From Taxillus chinensis (Eukaryota > Streptophyta > Magnoliopsida > Santalales > Loranthaceae), in contig CM042084.1 of NCBI GenBank assembly GCA_023512835.1, forward strand, positions 44,005,609 through 44,069,608: a DNA stretch of 64,000 nt, read 5' to 3'. How positions within the stretch are numbered: position 1 is the first letter of the stretch; each line of letters opens with the position of its first letter. Position numbers and translations under genes: made by a program. The notes under the pieces are model-generated. The model was not told where the DNA came from. It saw nothing but the letters and a program-made list of their open reading frames with translations, and searched no databases. Shown here in pieces: positions 23,201-35,212 of the stretch.

Positions 23201-24190
23201 TTTTAAAGTCATGTGCCATGGTATCATAAAAGCCATATATAGTGGTTAAATTTTTGAAAATGAGGATTGGAGCAGAAGATTCCAAAGCTCCAATGGCAAT
23301 GTGCGGGTAGTTTAGTCTAAACCATGATGCCAACACTGCATAACCCATTCAATATCGACACCAATGTTAGCACAACATGATCAAATCAAGATGCGTACAA
23401 TCAAAATTTGAAGCTGTCTTCCTTAAGTATCAGAATTGAGGAGAATCAGGAATGATAATTTTGAGATCAAATAGGACATCTGTTTAATATATGTATACGT
23501 ACGTCCTCCATAGGAGCCTCCAAATAGCACCACAGGGGAGTCCGTGGCTGACAAATCCTTCTTCAGATCAGTGATCAAAACAGCAAAATCATCCAAAGCC
23601 TGAGTAGAGCTCATATAGCCAAACGTGGTTGCGTATTTATAAGCTACAACCGCGTCACCCCCCCAATGGGATCCAGGTTCCATAGTACCCGTGCTGTAAC
23701 ATTGTTGGCATACCAAATCAAATCTAATCAATATAAGTCCAAACAAACAAGAACTGATTTTGATCTCTTAGGAGGGCCATGTACAATCATCCTCCACCAA
23801 TTACTATTTGTGCATACATAATCGGGTATATTAAAACAAAGTCCAAACAAACAAGAACTGATTTTAATATGTTAGGAGGGCACACTCATCCTCCACCAAT
23901 TACTATCCGTGCATACATAATCGGGGTATGAAATCGATTCGTACGTACCTCGATGAAGACAAGAAGAGATTTGAATTTGGGTGCAATATCAAACATGAAG
24001 CCCGTGTTATTAGTAAACCATTCGATCCTTCGTTCATTTCCAGTGTAAACGAAGATGGGGGCGTTTGTTGCGGTCCTGCCCCAGTATTTGCTATAAATGA
24101 GGTATTTCTGCTAGAAGGTTTTGTACCTCTTAGGGTTGCAGTTGAAGTGGTCCAGTGTTTGAGCGTAGTACTTTGTTCTGTACGATGGTT
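23201..24190 (-). pseudogene. S28 lysosomal Pro-X carboxypeptidase, upstream exons
   Basis: Three exons with splice sites. Exon 1 (to 23949) encodes YRTKYYAQTLDHFNCNPKRY, then a TAG where Gln is expected, then YLIYSKYW and NAPIFVYTGNE, ending at CGAG|gtacgt. Exon 2 (23693-23503) begins HGYYGTWIPLGG and carries one extra G in a seven-G run, shifting the frame. It continues YMSSTQALDDFAVLITDLKK and SPVVLFGGSYGG, the Gly-x-Ser-x-Gly nucleophile motif. Exon 3 (23335-23201) encodes [20 protein letters not shown] and DTMAHDFK. Intact enzymes are vacuolar/secreted serine peptidases that remove residues after Pro. Stop plus frameshift indicate a pseudogene. Confidence 0.85.
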
Positions 24191-24590
24191 CTCCTGTTGT
24201 CGAAGAAACAGATCCGTTTCTGTTCGTTGGGTTGTCGCACGAGAGGAGAAGACGGGGGAAGGGAAAGGAAGTATGGACCGAGAGAGAGACAGAGAGGGGG
24301 AGACGGATCGGATTTTGGGTTGAATGATTTGGGGTGGAGATGAGGCTCGATCAACAGCAGGCGGCGATGGTTTGGCATGGGTGTCGACTGTGGTGCTGGG
24401 CAAGGAGGAGTCGACGCGCAGGGAGGGGAGCGGGAAATCGACGGACAAAGGGCCAAAATTTTATAAATGGTGCATTTATATCACGGATAATTAACAGATA
24501 TAAATCTACGCTTATGCTATAAATTAGTCTAAGGATATATCTTTCTATCCATTTATACATAATTTTTCACATGTAAAGAGCTATTTTTTA

Positions 24591-25194
24591 ACATACACTC
24601 CAAGAGCCTCTCTATTTTTTAATCTCTTTTTTTATTAAAATAATAATTTATTAATAATAATATTAATTGCACAGTAGAGAGGGAGGAGGACTGATCGCCG
24701 GGTCGCAGGATCTGGAGGGGGAGGAGGACTGGCCGCTGGGTCACCGGATCTGGAGGGGGAGGAGGACTAGCCGCCGGGTCGCCGGATCTGGAGGGAGAGG
24801 AGGACTGGGAGTCGGGGTCGGGGTTGGGGTTGGGGTCGGGGTCGGCGTCGAGGGAGGAGGAGGCGGCCGGGGTCCGGCGTCGGGGAGGGCGTCTGGGTCG
24901 GTGGTCGGGCGTCGGGGGAGGGGGAGGGCGAGGGGAGGCGGCAGGGGTGGGGGGAGGGGGAGGGGGAGGGGGAGGGGGCGGCGACAGGGAGGCGTGAGAG
25001 GGGAGAGAGGGGAGAGAGGGAAAGAAGATAAAAAATAATAAAAATCATGTGAAGAATGAATAGTGACTCTTCATTTATGAAGAGTCACTGTAGCGATTTG
25101 TAGATGTAGAAAGCTTGATGAAGAGGCTGTTGGAGCTCATTTTTGGCATTAGGCTTTCTATTTGTAGATAATAGAGAGCCTCTTGGAGTTGCTC
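24591..25194. mobile_element. Harbinger/Tourist-like MITE, TSD TTA
   Basis: Terminal inverted word ctccaagagcctctctat (left, 24598) versus atagagagcctcttggag (right, 25171), with one mismatch. The ends are bounded by TTA at 24588-24590 and 25195-25197. A sub-terminal inverted pair gtgactcttcat/atgaagagtcac occurs at 25062-25087. The middle is occupied by a GC-rich minisatellite, unusual for such AT-rich elements. No transposase. Confidence 0.6.
24680..25020. repeat. GC-rich minisatellite: 38-bp x3, then GGGGTC/GGGGAG runs
   Basis: Three copies of a 38-bp unit containing ggatctggaggg start at 24708, 24746 and 24784 (with a partial copy before). They are followed by ggggtcggggttggggt-type hexamers to about 24850 and gggggag hexamers to about 24980. 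Open frames here are simple-sequence artefacts. The plus strand has many G-tracts compatible with G-quadruplexes. Confidence 0.85.
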
Positions 25195-25304
25195 TTATCA
25201 TACACTGATATTGATTTAATTATTATACATATTAGTATATCGTTGGTATAGATCATTTCACTCGCTTCTAGTGTTAAAGATAATTTTTTTAATATGAGTA
25301 TAAT

Positions 25305-25626
25305 TGATAACTGCGTAATTTGTCATTAAATTTGTATTTAATTTATGGGCTTTAATTGCATATTTTATTGAATTAATGCATTTTTATAATGGTTTTCCCC
25401 AATTTCAATTATTTACTGTTTTATTTATTTTTTTATAGATTTAATATTAATTTTGGTGGTTTTTAATGTTAAATTAATTATTTCAATTTTAATATTAATT
25501 CTTTGGGCTTAACTGATTATTTTAATCATAGTATTATTTTTCTCTATATATGTTTGGGCTTAATTTGAGTTAATTGATTATTTATTTATTTATATATTTG
25601 TAATTTTAATATATTATTGTTTTGTG

Positions 25627-25689
<63 letters not shown>

Positions 25690-27045
25690 GCATGATACGT
25701 GGGAAGGAATGAAAGCAGCATTTAAAAGTGTGGGTCTTTGCAATTACTTAATTGAGTTATCTTTTTGTGCAGAAAAAAAAGAAACAATGAAGAGGGCTTT
25801 TATTACGTGGAAAAAGAAATTGGGAAGTAGGGAACATGCTTTTGCTACGTGGGATTACGTGGAATCTTGATGTGCATGAAGAAAAAAAAAAGGAAACTGG
25901 TGGGCTTAATATAAATCATGGGAGAAGAGACCCAGGCATCTCCATCTTTACGCGCAGCTTCTCTCCAGCGTGAAGCCATCGTTCGCCCATCTCCACCACT
26001 CATCTCTCCTCCTCCACATCAGCCCCCATCACGCCAACGTTACCTCCATCGCTTCCTCACCCACCGTTCCAACCTGCTGCAGCAGTCATTTACGCCCAAG
26101 CAACATCTTCTTCTGTGCGCCTGCACTGCAACGTCATCATCGTAGCATTCATCACGCACAGTGCCGCCAGATTTCATCACGACCACCTGCGCCCAGCCTC
26201 CATTCCATCGCCCATCAGCAACATCCATCGCTTCACCAGGCAGCGTCTACATCCTCGCGCCATCGCAGCAGTTTTCTAAACAGTTATAGCAGAAACTGGA
26301 GAGAGATAGCATAACGAGCGTTGAAAATTTAGATCGAGTTCAAGACTGAATATTTAATTCTCTGTAACCTATTTTTCTTAATTTCTTTTTATTTCATTGT
26401 TTTAATTTTTCCGAACAGATTTGTGATTTTCCAACCCATGGAGGGATAAGTATTTTGTAATCGGTTTAGCGCAGCACTTTGAATGCTTGTTTTGAATCCA
26501 TGTTTTAATATTTAATTCGGTATTTTATGTGCTATGAATTAATTTTCCAACTCTTTGATTTGTTAATTTAATATCTCGGTTGAGTGTTGATTTAGCAATT
26601 CATTGTGTGTTAATTATTCTATTTGAGTGGAAAGATTTGTTTCGTAGGGAACAGGCAGTTTTTCGAGAATTAATTCATAATTATTCTGGTTGGAATAAAT
26701 TCATAATTTGATTGTATTCATGGTGTCTTGATGCATTTGAATTATGAGGCCATAATTTATCTAATTTATCCTTTTGGATAATGATAAACAGCATTCAGGT
26801 GTAAAGTTAAACCGGTTACATTCTTTAATTAATTGAATTTCATAGTTAAAATTATTTGCTTTATTTTATTTTAATTTCACACAAAACCCCCCAATTTTCT
26901 AACTTAGCTTTTCGTTTATTTTCTTGAAGAATAAGTTGAATTTAAATTTTATAAGTCCTCCGGTTAGTGAACGACCTAGGTTAGTCCTATGCTATACTTA
27001 GTTTAAATTTTATTTGAAGTGCGTGTGCGACAAATGCTCTTTTCA
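25305..27045 (+). repeat. Solo LTR (1741 bp), TSD ATAAT
   Basis: It starts TGATAACTGCG, ends GCTCTTTTCA and is flanked by perfect ATAAT repeats (25300-25304, 27046-27050). The start motif matches the TGATAAC class of gag-only/Athila-like LTRs. It contains a (TTA)n array (25627-25689) and a C-rich 25920-26280 block with open but simple-sequence-like frames. Confidence 0.88.
25627..25689. repeat. (TTA)n microsatellite inside LTR
   Basis: About 21 perfect trinucleotide units (TTA/ATT register). An apparent poly-Leu frame over it is an artefact. Confidence 0.95.
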
Positions 27046-27050
27046 ATAAT

Positions 27051-28642
27051 TGAGCCCACTAGTTCTCAAGATAATGATTTCTACGTAATAATGTATATAG
27101 AACTTGAAAACATGCCAAATTGATAAAAAATTGACCAAATTCAGGCTTTTATAAGAATTTTGCTTATGACCGTGTTAGTCCTAGTGTAAATTGTAATTAT
27201 TGTCAATACTCAATAAGTATGAGCTAGTATACATATGATGCAAAGAGGCCAAAGTCTAAAGATGAGATTAGCGAAGGACAATGATAAAGCTAGAGATGAG
27301 ATTATTGAAAAACAATGCTAAATCCTCAATCAAGTCTGAATGTTATCTATTAAGTATAATTCGATGAAAGTCTGAATGAAAGACGATGTAGAATTCACTT
27401 TTGTTCTGATTGGATACATGCCTATATGAATCTCTGAAACCATTCCTATGCTAAGGTATGAGTGTTCCCAAGACTTAAAAAAAGGGGGACATGCATTGCG
27501 GCGCAACACAAGCTTGATTGTAGCTACATCACCAACACACATGCTATGGTGCGTAAGTCAATGGCCACAGCCGGTGGAGCCTCTTCTACTCTTTAGCCAT
27601 GCATGTTGCTAGGACACACCAAGCATTAGCCACAGCCTACACCATCTTCTTCCTATAGGTGCCATGAGCAAAAAATATGGTTTTGTTCACCCTCTCAAAT
27701 CTAGCCACAAAACCATAAATTAAGGCACCCAAACAACTAATTAAAGTTAATTGCTGTGTTTTCAAGAAAAATTTGATTTAATCTCACCACTAAATATGCT
27801 TCCCTAACCTATCAACTGAATAATGGTAACATAAAAAATGAAGAACATAAATTAATTTAACGTAGTAATGGTGTATTGTAACCTAGAAGTGAAGGCAAAA
27901 ACTCTAAATTACATTAGCATGGCATACGGCAAAAAGTCTAGACCTTTATGATAGATCAAAATATTTCGAAGTATTACATCAAGATTACTAACATGCATTA
28001 GCAGGATATTAGAAACAAACTCTGGTACATTATTTATAATGATGAAAAAAAATCTATTGAAAAGACACTACAGGTCTTGGTATATGTAAGCAAAGTTCAA
28101 GGTCTTAGGTTTACACTATGCAATATTATTTGCTTTAGGCCAAAATTAACCACTTCCTGGTTAAGAGATGGGTATGCACGAGACATGCACAATACGAAAT
28201 GAAGGAAACACAAAATGTAATGATTGGGTTTCATGAAATGTGTATCTTAGTAGTGCATGAAACACAAGGTGTACAAAATGTGGGTCTTTTGTCTTCTTAG
28301 CTCAATTTGCTATGTTTTTAATATTGTTTGGTCCAGTTTTGTTGGTATGGACTGGTCAACCCTTGGGAGACCCACTAATATTGTTTGATTGATATAATTT
28401 GTGAATTATGGGGGTCTTAAGGGCCTTGTGATTGGTTTATTTGTTACTTGCTCGCTTGTAGAGCATTGGTTGCCTACTTGATCATTAGGAGTTGGTGGTG
28501 GTAGGATGCATTGGTTGTGCCCCTACATATTATCGATAGATTGGTTGGTAGCTAGCATTTGTTGCTAAACTTAATTATTAGGAGTTGTTGGTTGTAAGAG
28601 GCATTGGTTGTCCCTACATATTAATGATGGATCAATTTAGTT
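27051..28642. other. No recognisable gene or element
   Basis: AT-rich sequence with short frames only. I see no domain, terminal repeat or RNA gene. Confidence 0.6.
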
Positions 28643-29627
28643 ATTGGCATTGTATAATGACCCGTGTTTGGGAACTTGAGGAGTTAGTCTAGGAATGAGA
28701 TAGAGTTTATTGTTGTTCCCGCGAGGTTGAGTTGTCATTATTGTCAACATTATGTAGAAGCGGAATTCGCAGGGTCGTAGGTATGGGTTGAAGATCCGTA
28801 CTTGGTTGGATAACTTCGTAGAGTGATCTCTTAGAGTGAGCTTGTAGAGGGAGTCTACCTATGTATGTCTTTAATTTGAAGATTTTTAGACTCATATCCA
28901 GTAGGGTCGAAGACTCGAAGGTCATAGACCAAACGACTCGAAGGTCGCAGGTCGTAGACCATCAGACCATGGGGCTCGAAGCACCATCGAAGGACTATAG
29001 GGTCGAAGCCTTAAAGAGACATAGGGTTGAAGCCTTGAAGAGCCACAGGGTCAAAGGGTCATAGTTTCACAGGCCCAAGGAGCAGACAGGTGAAGAGCCG
29101 CATCTCGTAGACTCGAAGCAAAGACTCGTAGAGTCACAGTATGCAGGGTCGTAGAGTCAAAGCTCGCAGGGTCATAGATTAAGGGACTTGTTGCGAAGAC
29201 CCGTGATCAGTTAATCAGCCAAGGCAGAATGCAGTTGTTACTAACTCGAAGACTCATAGAGCTCAAAGGCTCGTAGAATGAGATGTCAGTTAAGCACTGG
29301 TTCTGACCTAGCTTCAAAGCCAGAGAGTAAAAGAATTGGAAGATCAATGCCCTTGGTTCGAAGACTTAGACTCAAAGAGTCGAAAATGAAGACTCGTAGA
29401 CTCATAGAAATGCTACGAGGCAATATCTTCGAGGCTGTGGCTAGTCAAAGAAACGGAGCGTGCTGCAAAGGAGCAAAACATGCTGAAGTTCACTATTTAA
29501 GTAAGTCATTACCCAGGCAGTGGTTTTAAGTACGCTAAGTACTAGAAAACATGTGGACGTCATCTAAGAGTGGTTTAACATGTTTGAACGATGAAGATCG
29601 AAGTGAGAAACATGTTTAACCCTAGCT
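28643..29627 (+). repeat. Probable LTR, left part, with cryptic tcgaagactcgtag repeats
   Basis: The start tgtataatgacccgtg resembles the TGTAATGACCCG LTR starts seen elsewhere. From about 28900 to 29430 short words (tcgaag, gactcgtag, agggtcgaag, gtcatag) recur irregularly. A younger solo LTR (29633-31128) interrupts it; the right part continues at 31134 with a TATA box. Confidence 0.5.
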
Positions 29628-29632
29628 GAAGG

Positions 29633-31128
29633 TGACGAACGGGTATTTCGTGAGCGAAACCCAAGTGAGGGTTAAGCTATTGTTGTTTAAATCCCTTCTC
29701 AAAATATTAATTCCCTTAACTAATGCTAAATAGAATAGCGACAAGAAAGGGGTCGATTCCACAGAGATTACCAAGTTATCTAGCTTTAACTCAAATCACC
29801 AAATTAATCTTGTTTAAAACAATGTCTCGGCAAACAAAATTGTGTTTTAAAATTACTTTACTGAAAATAGAATTGCAATTGAAATAACTAAAAACGTTGG
29901 ATTTAGAATCAAGGATTAAGGCATCTAGGGTCACAATTTCACCTCCCTATGTTATCTCTACTGGTTCATGGTATTAAGGTTGTCTGATTGAAAACATGCT
30001 AAACATAAGCCAAGGACAATAAATGGTCATTGAGGTCCTTTTAAGAGTTGTATGCCAAAATGGTCATCTAAACACACAAACATGCAAAGCCAATAAATCA
30101 TACTTGCAAAAGGATAATGATCACACCAATTACAAATAAGTTATGAATCTCAATCCGCCCCAGACTAGGGCTAAGAATACCAACGTATACATCCAAAGAT
30201 AGAAATTAAGAACAGATTCATAAAACATGCAAAACTCAATCATCCAAACCCAATATTCATAAACACAAAGAAAGCAACAAGGGGGCTACATTGCTCCCCT
30301 AGATTATAAGAACTACTCACACATGATTACAAGCAAAACCAGAGCAAGAAAGCTAAACATCTTTTTCTAATCCACGCGCGCAACAAGGCTTCAAATCCAG
30401 GCTCCAAAATCCGCGACGGGTGACTACGACGGCTGCTCTCCTAGGTCAAGGAGCAGCCTTCAAGTCGTGAAGCCTCTCTCTCCCTCTAAAAACGTGTAGG
30501 GGGTCTAGGTTACATAGCATGGGGCGTGGAGCCTCTATTTATAGAGGTTGGATGGGCCTTGAGGTGTGTGCCCTAGCCCATCTATCAAAACGACGTAGTT
30601 TTGATAAGTGACACTCCATACTTTAAAATCTCTATCTTCCATCCACAATTTGGACATGGGCCTTCAGGAACAAATGATCAGAATGGAAAAACGATAGGAT
30701 CGGTCCAAAAATATCTCTGTACGTCAATTTGCACGTGATATGGTGAATTCACGTACAGCTCCAAATCAGCTCAAACTTCTCCCTAAGCTTCCTTGCATCC
30801 TGTAGAGTCCTGAGAAGCAAAAATAGGCTTGCACGTGAAATGGGTGAATTCATGTGCAGCTCCAAATGCTCTGAAATTTCTGTGGTAGGTAGAGGACATC
30901 ATTCTAAGCAACGTTTGTTCTTGCACGCCAATTGTTTGAGGCCATCTACTATATCAAAAGTGAGCTCCAAAATCTGCCAAAACAAATTTAAAAACGCATG
31001 TATTTGCAAATAGCATCTTCCTAGGGGTTAGAGCAAATATATATGATATATGAAGCAATGAGGCTCTAATCATGCTCTTAAACATCCTAAATAAACACTA
31101 GAATAACGGCATAAAATGCACGTTATCA
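29633..31128 (-). repeat. Solo LTR (1496 bp), minus strand, TSD GAAGG
   Basis: Inverted copy of the TGATAACG LTR family: the plus strand ends ...CGTTATCA and starts TGACGAACGGG. Perfect GAAGG repeats flank it (29628-29632, 31129-31133). It aligns by eye with 4397-5899 over most of its length, including the ACGT-core palindrome (30584-30605) and the CACGTG words. Only the last ~40 bp differ. Confidence 0.9.
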
Positions 31129-31133
31129 GAAGG

Positions 31134-32010
31134 GTTTCTGACTTTGGCCGACCTATAAAAGCAAGGAATGTGCCTAACTTGTGAGCGTGCGCCCATAATA
31201 TTTTTGAGCAGACAAGAAACGTATCTGAAGAGATATAAAGGCGACATAAAGTAGTTCATACGAAATACAGAGAGAGAGAGAGAGAGGAAGATTGAAAGAG
31301 AAATAACAAATTGAGTTAATCTGTCTTTCTTCCTCATACATTCAAAGAACAAATCGTGAGTTCGGCAAAAGGAGTGGTCAAGGTTGAGCACAAAGAAAGG
31401 GCTAAATACGCAGGAGCAGATTGCAATAGACAGCTTTTCACAAGGAGTGAGTTCTAGAGTAATACTATTTTTGTATTTACATTTAAAAGAAAAGAGAGTT
31501 GATCCTATTGTAACAAGGGCTAGACCCTATTGTATTGAAAGTAAATAGTGGATTAGACTGGTGTAGGTACACCCTTACCACCGTGGAGTAGATTACATTG
31601 ATCGAACCACGTAAATCGCGTGTCTTTGTCTTTTACTTTTCATACATACCGCTTGAGTTGATTTTGCCCTGAGACACTAAAATACCAACCAAACAAGAAT
31701 CACATTTGTTGGATTATCTCTAAAGTATCATACTCTTTAAAACTAGAGGAATAGTTTTAAAGTATACAAATTCACCCCCTCTCTCGTATACACAAACACA
31801 TACCAAGACGATCACGCTTGGAACCTGGGAATATCAGTTATAAATAAGATATTTTTGTATTTGAGCAAGGACTCTTGACCGCTCTATTAGCGGGAGGATA
31901 AGTTGGATTGTCAATTTAGGACTTAGTCAACACAACCTTTGGTTAATGCAGGATATTATCATCAATGTGATCAAAGGCTGATAATAAACCGTGAAAGCTG
32001 TCATAGGGGT
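31134..32010 (+). repeat. Probable LTR, right part, then unassigned
   Basis: Continuation of the LTR begun at 28643. A TATA box (ctataaaag, 31152) is followed by a (GA)n leader (31268-31283) and a phrase aaattcaccccctctctc (31765), which is common near the 3' end of copia LTRs. No PBS could be located, so the exact end and superfamily are open. The last ~200 bp have no identifiable content. Confidence 0.4.
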
Positions 32011-32019
32011 TGTTGGACG

Positions 32020-32847
32020 AGAAAATCCCTCCACAAAACGCCGATAATAGCCCGCCAACCCCAAAAAGCTTCAAATCTCAAAAACATTGGTTGGCCTCCT
32101 CTAAGTTGATACCGCCTCCACCTTCCTTGGATCCACTCTAATCCCTTCTGCCGACACCACATGACCAAGAAAGTGAGACAACCACCGATAGGCTACACTT
32201 TGAGAACTTGGCACACAAATGATGCTCCCTTAAAACTTGCAATACCACTTTAAGATTTTACGTGAATAAACAAGAATGTCATCCACAAACACCACCACAA
32301 ATGAATCAAGGTAAGGGGCAAATACCCGATTCATCAAATGCATTAACACTATAGTTGGTGAGCACAAATGGCATCACCAACCATTCATAATGCCCATACC
32401 TACACCTGAAGGCTATCTTTGGCACATCCTCTTTTCTCACTCTCAACTGATGATAGCCAGACCTCAAATCCACTTTGGAGAACCACTATGCTCAACTCAA
32501 CTGATCAAACAAGTCATCTATATGGGGTAGAGGATACTTGTTCTTCACGATCACCCCGATTTTACCTTTCCTATAATTGATGCACAAACGCAAGGAACCA
32601 TCGCCTTCTTTGCAAACAACACTGGAGCATTCCACGGCGAGGTACTTGGCTTAATGAAACCCCTCTCTCCAAGCTCGCCTAATCGCTTCTCAAGCCTCCT
32701 CAACTCGCCGGTCCTATACGATTAAAACCCTTGGGAGATGGGTCCCACTCCCGGTAGCAAATCTATGGTGAACTCTATGCTCCGCTCTGGAGGTAACTCC
32801 ACCAAATCCTTAGGAAAGACATCTTGGAACTAATCCACTGCGGCTGG
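32020..32847 (-). pseudogene. Ty3-gypsy reverse transcriptase relic
   Basis: Minus-strand pieces in several frames match gypsy [22 protein letters not shown] (~32650), a degraded YPLPxIDDLF region, and [13 protein letters not shown] (32310-32272) with the catalytic VDD intact. Then come FLGHVVSAEGIRVDP (~32170) and [16 protein letters not shown] (~32055). Deletions and stops are frequent. The chromovirus LTR at 32851 inserted into or next to it. Confidence 0.8.
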
Positions 32848-32850
32848 CCA

Positions 32851-34556
32851 TGTCACGTCCCCGAATTCCAGGGTATCTGGAACCAGGAACATGACTTCCC
32901 CTTGCCCGCACCCTAAAGGTCAAGGGGTAGGTGACTAACACCTAATAGGAGACTACACCTGCGGGTGTCGTCTCAAATATGTAACCCCGTATAGTCATAC
33001 ATCAAGGGTAATCCCGCACTTTTCCATACATCAACATGCATATAATATGTCAAACAGTCATACAAACATCATATGACAAACAGTATGTAATACAACTGTC
33101 CACGGACCCTTGTCCGAGATACAATACATAAGCCATAGAATCATACATCAGAGTAGTGGGCACGTCCTTTTGGAAAAAAGTCCTCCACTAATCTCGGGTC
33201 ACACCTGAAAAGGGTAAATAACAAGTAGGGGTGAGCGACAAGCTCAGTAGGTGACCCTACTACTCCACATCATGCAAACATACAAGTCTATACTATATGC
33301 TCAAAGGCACTCTGCACGTGTAGTGTGCACAAACATCAGGACTCAGCACGCAAACAAACATCGGACTTAGCTTGCCCACACAGACGCCTTGTCCACGATC
33401 GCCCATGGGATCCTAGCTCAGGGCACTCACCCTAGCTCCATGAGCTCAACGGCTCATGAGCTCAATGTCTCAACACGATCCTTAACAGATCTCACCAGGG
33501 CACTCAGCCCTAGCTCCACGAGCTCAACGGCTCAACACGGCCTTAGCTGTCACGTCAACCACGTAGTATCATATATGCCTCACGGTGAGAACACAAACAA
33601 GTCATGGAGTCCAAGCCCCAAATCCTCAAACCAACATACTAACACCAGCATGGCATTAAGGTTCATAACACTCCCTTTATAACCGAGGCCAATCTTCACA
33701 AATTGATCTTCATGCCTTCCCCAAGGAAGAAATACTAAACCTGTTTTCTTGCAATAAAAAGTCCCGACATTAGGTCTCCATATCATAACTAAGATAATCT
33801 GATTTTTGGGAATTTTTTGTGAGATATCTAACCCCACTTTCCAAAAAGTCACGTCTACGAAAAACTAGATTTTTTCAAGATTTTGCACTAAATCCCAATT
33901 TTCACATTTTAAAGGAGTGAGAATTTAATTTTCTAGTATTTTTCTTTGAATCCGAAAGGGGGTATTTCGCTATTTACATTAACATTAATACTTAAATGTG
34001 GAGAGACTTAAAGAGACTTAAAGGTTACAATGTAAATGTCCAGTAGTCCAGTTTAGTGCAGTTGCAATGCTACGGAGCACTGCTGCGGAACACTGTTGTG
34101 GAAGAACTGCTGTGGACCACTGCTGCGGAGCGATGCTGCAGATCGCGGGGCTGCGACTACGAAGTCGCCGACTACACTGGGCGATCGCGAACTTCGACCC
34201 TAAAGTTCGCCCATGGTACTGTTTCTTGTCATTTTTGCCTGTTCTTCTTCTCGGAATCAACCGAGCGACCCCCCAAGCACTCACAAACACACGTTTTACT
34301 TAACAGACTACCAAATTACATATCTAAATTGATATAAATCGTTCTTAACTACGTATCTTATGCTAAACCATTAGATCTAACCCAAAATTGGTTTCCCCCC
34401 CAAAACCTAGGGTTCATACTCAATTTCATAAATCATGACAAATTTGTGCATATTCAAAGATAGGATCGAACTAAGAGGTTCAAGGACACCCTACCGGAGT
34501 AATTCTTTGAGCTCCACGAACCTAAATCGTCCCCAAATTGCCAAGGCTTCAAGCTT

Positions 34557-34593
<37 letters not shown>

Positions 34594-34992
34594 CGCACCA
34601 ACGTGATAGCGTAAAGTGAAAACTCTTTCTTTTCATTCTATTTATATTTCTGCCAATCATTGACCAATAATTGACCTTGTCAATAATTGACCTCCCAAAA
34701 TAATAATGGACCTCCAAGGTCACGAACTCCAAATTGAGTCAAATTACTATCAAAATGCTCGAAATGACAAGCACAATACTATTAAGATATTAGCACACTC
34801 AAATGACTGCTTAAACACAAAGTCAACCAATAAACCCCGAGAAAGTCAGCAATCGGGCCATTCGGGGCCCTGACTCGGAATCGGGCCCAAGTACTATCAA
34901 AATGTTCACATCGATGGCTATGCTACCATCCAGATAGTTGCATTCCCATAGAATGACTATTTGTCAATCCTACCCAAATACGAGTCTTTACA
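32851..34992 (-). repeat. 3' LTR of minus-strand chromovirus (2142 bp)
   Basis: On the minus strand it starts TGTAAAGACTCG right after a purine-rich tract (inverse of 34993-35005) and ends GGGGACGTGACA. Its last ~850 bp match the LTR remnant at 10282-11140. It lies downstream of the integrase tail at 35812-35213, in the order expected of one element. A (CT)n tract is at 34561-34590. Confidence 0.8.
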
Positions 34993-35212
34993 TCCTCCCC
35001 ACCTTAGGACTTTTTGTCCTAAAAAATAAAACACATGCCCAAAATAAAACACATGCCCAAAGGACATCGCAAAATTCAAGCTCAAGCACCACACAACAAC
35101 AAGACACAAAGCATGATCATCAACATGATCACTAATAACAACAAGACACATGCAAAACAAATGCATAAAACATAACTTATACCTCAGGGAAAGCCCTCAC
35201 ATCCTCCCTAAC

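Noticed and set aside
24667..25048. Gly/Arg-rich and Pro/Ser-rich open frames on opposite strands
   Set aside because: Direct translation of a G-rich minisatellite; no start context or domain.
25622..25870. Poly-Leu frame that could look like a membrane segment
   Set aside because: It is a (TTA)n microsatellite read in frame.
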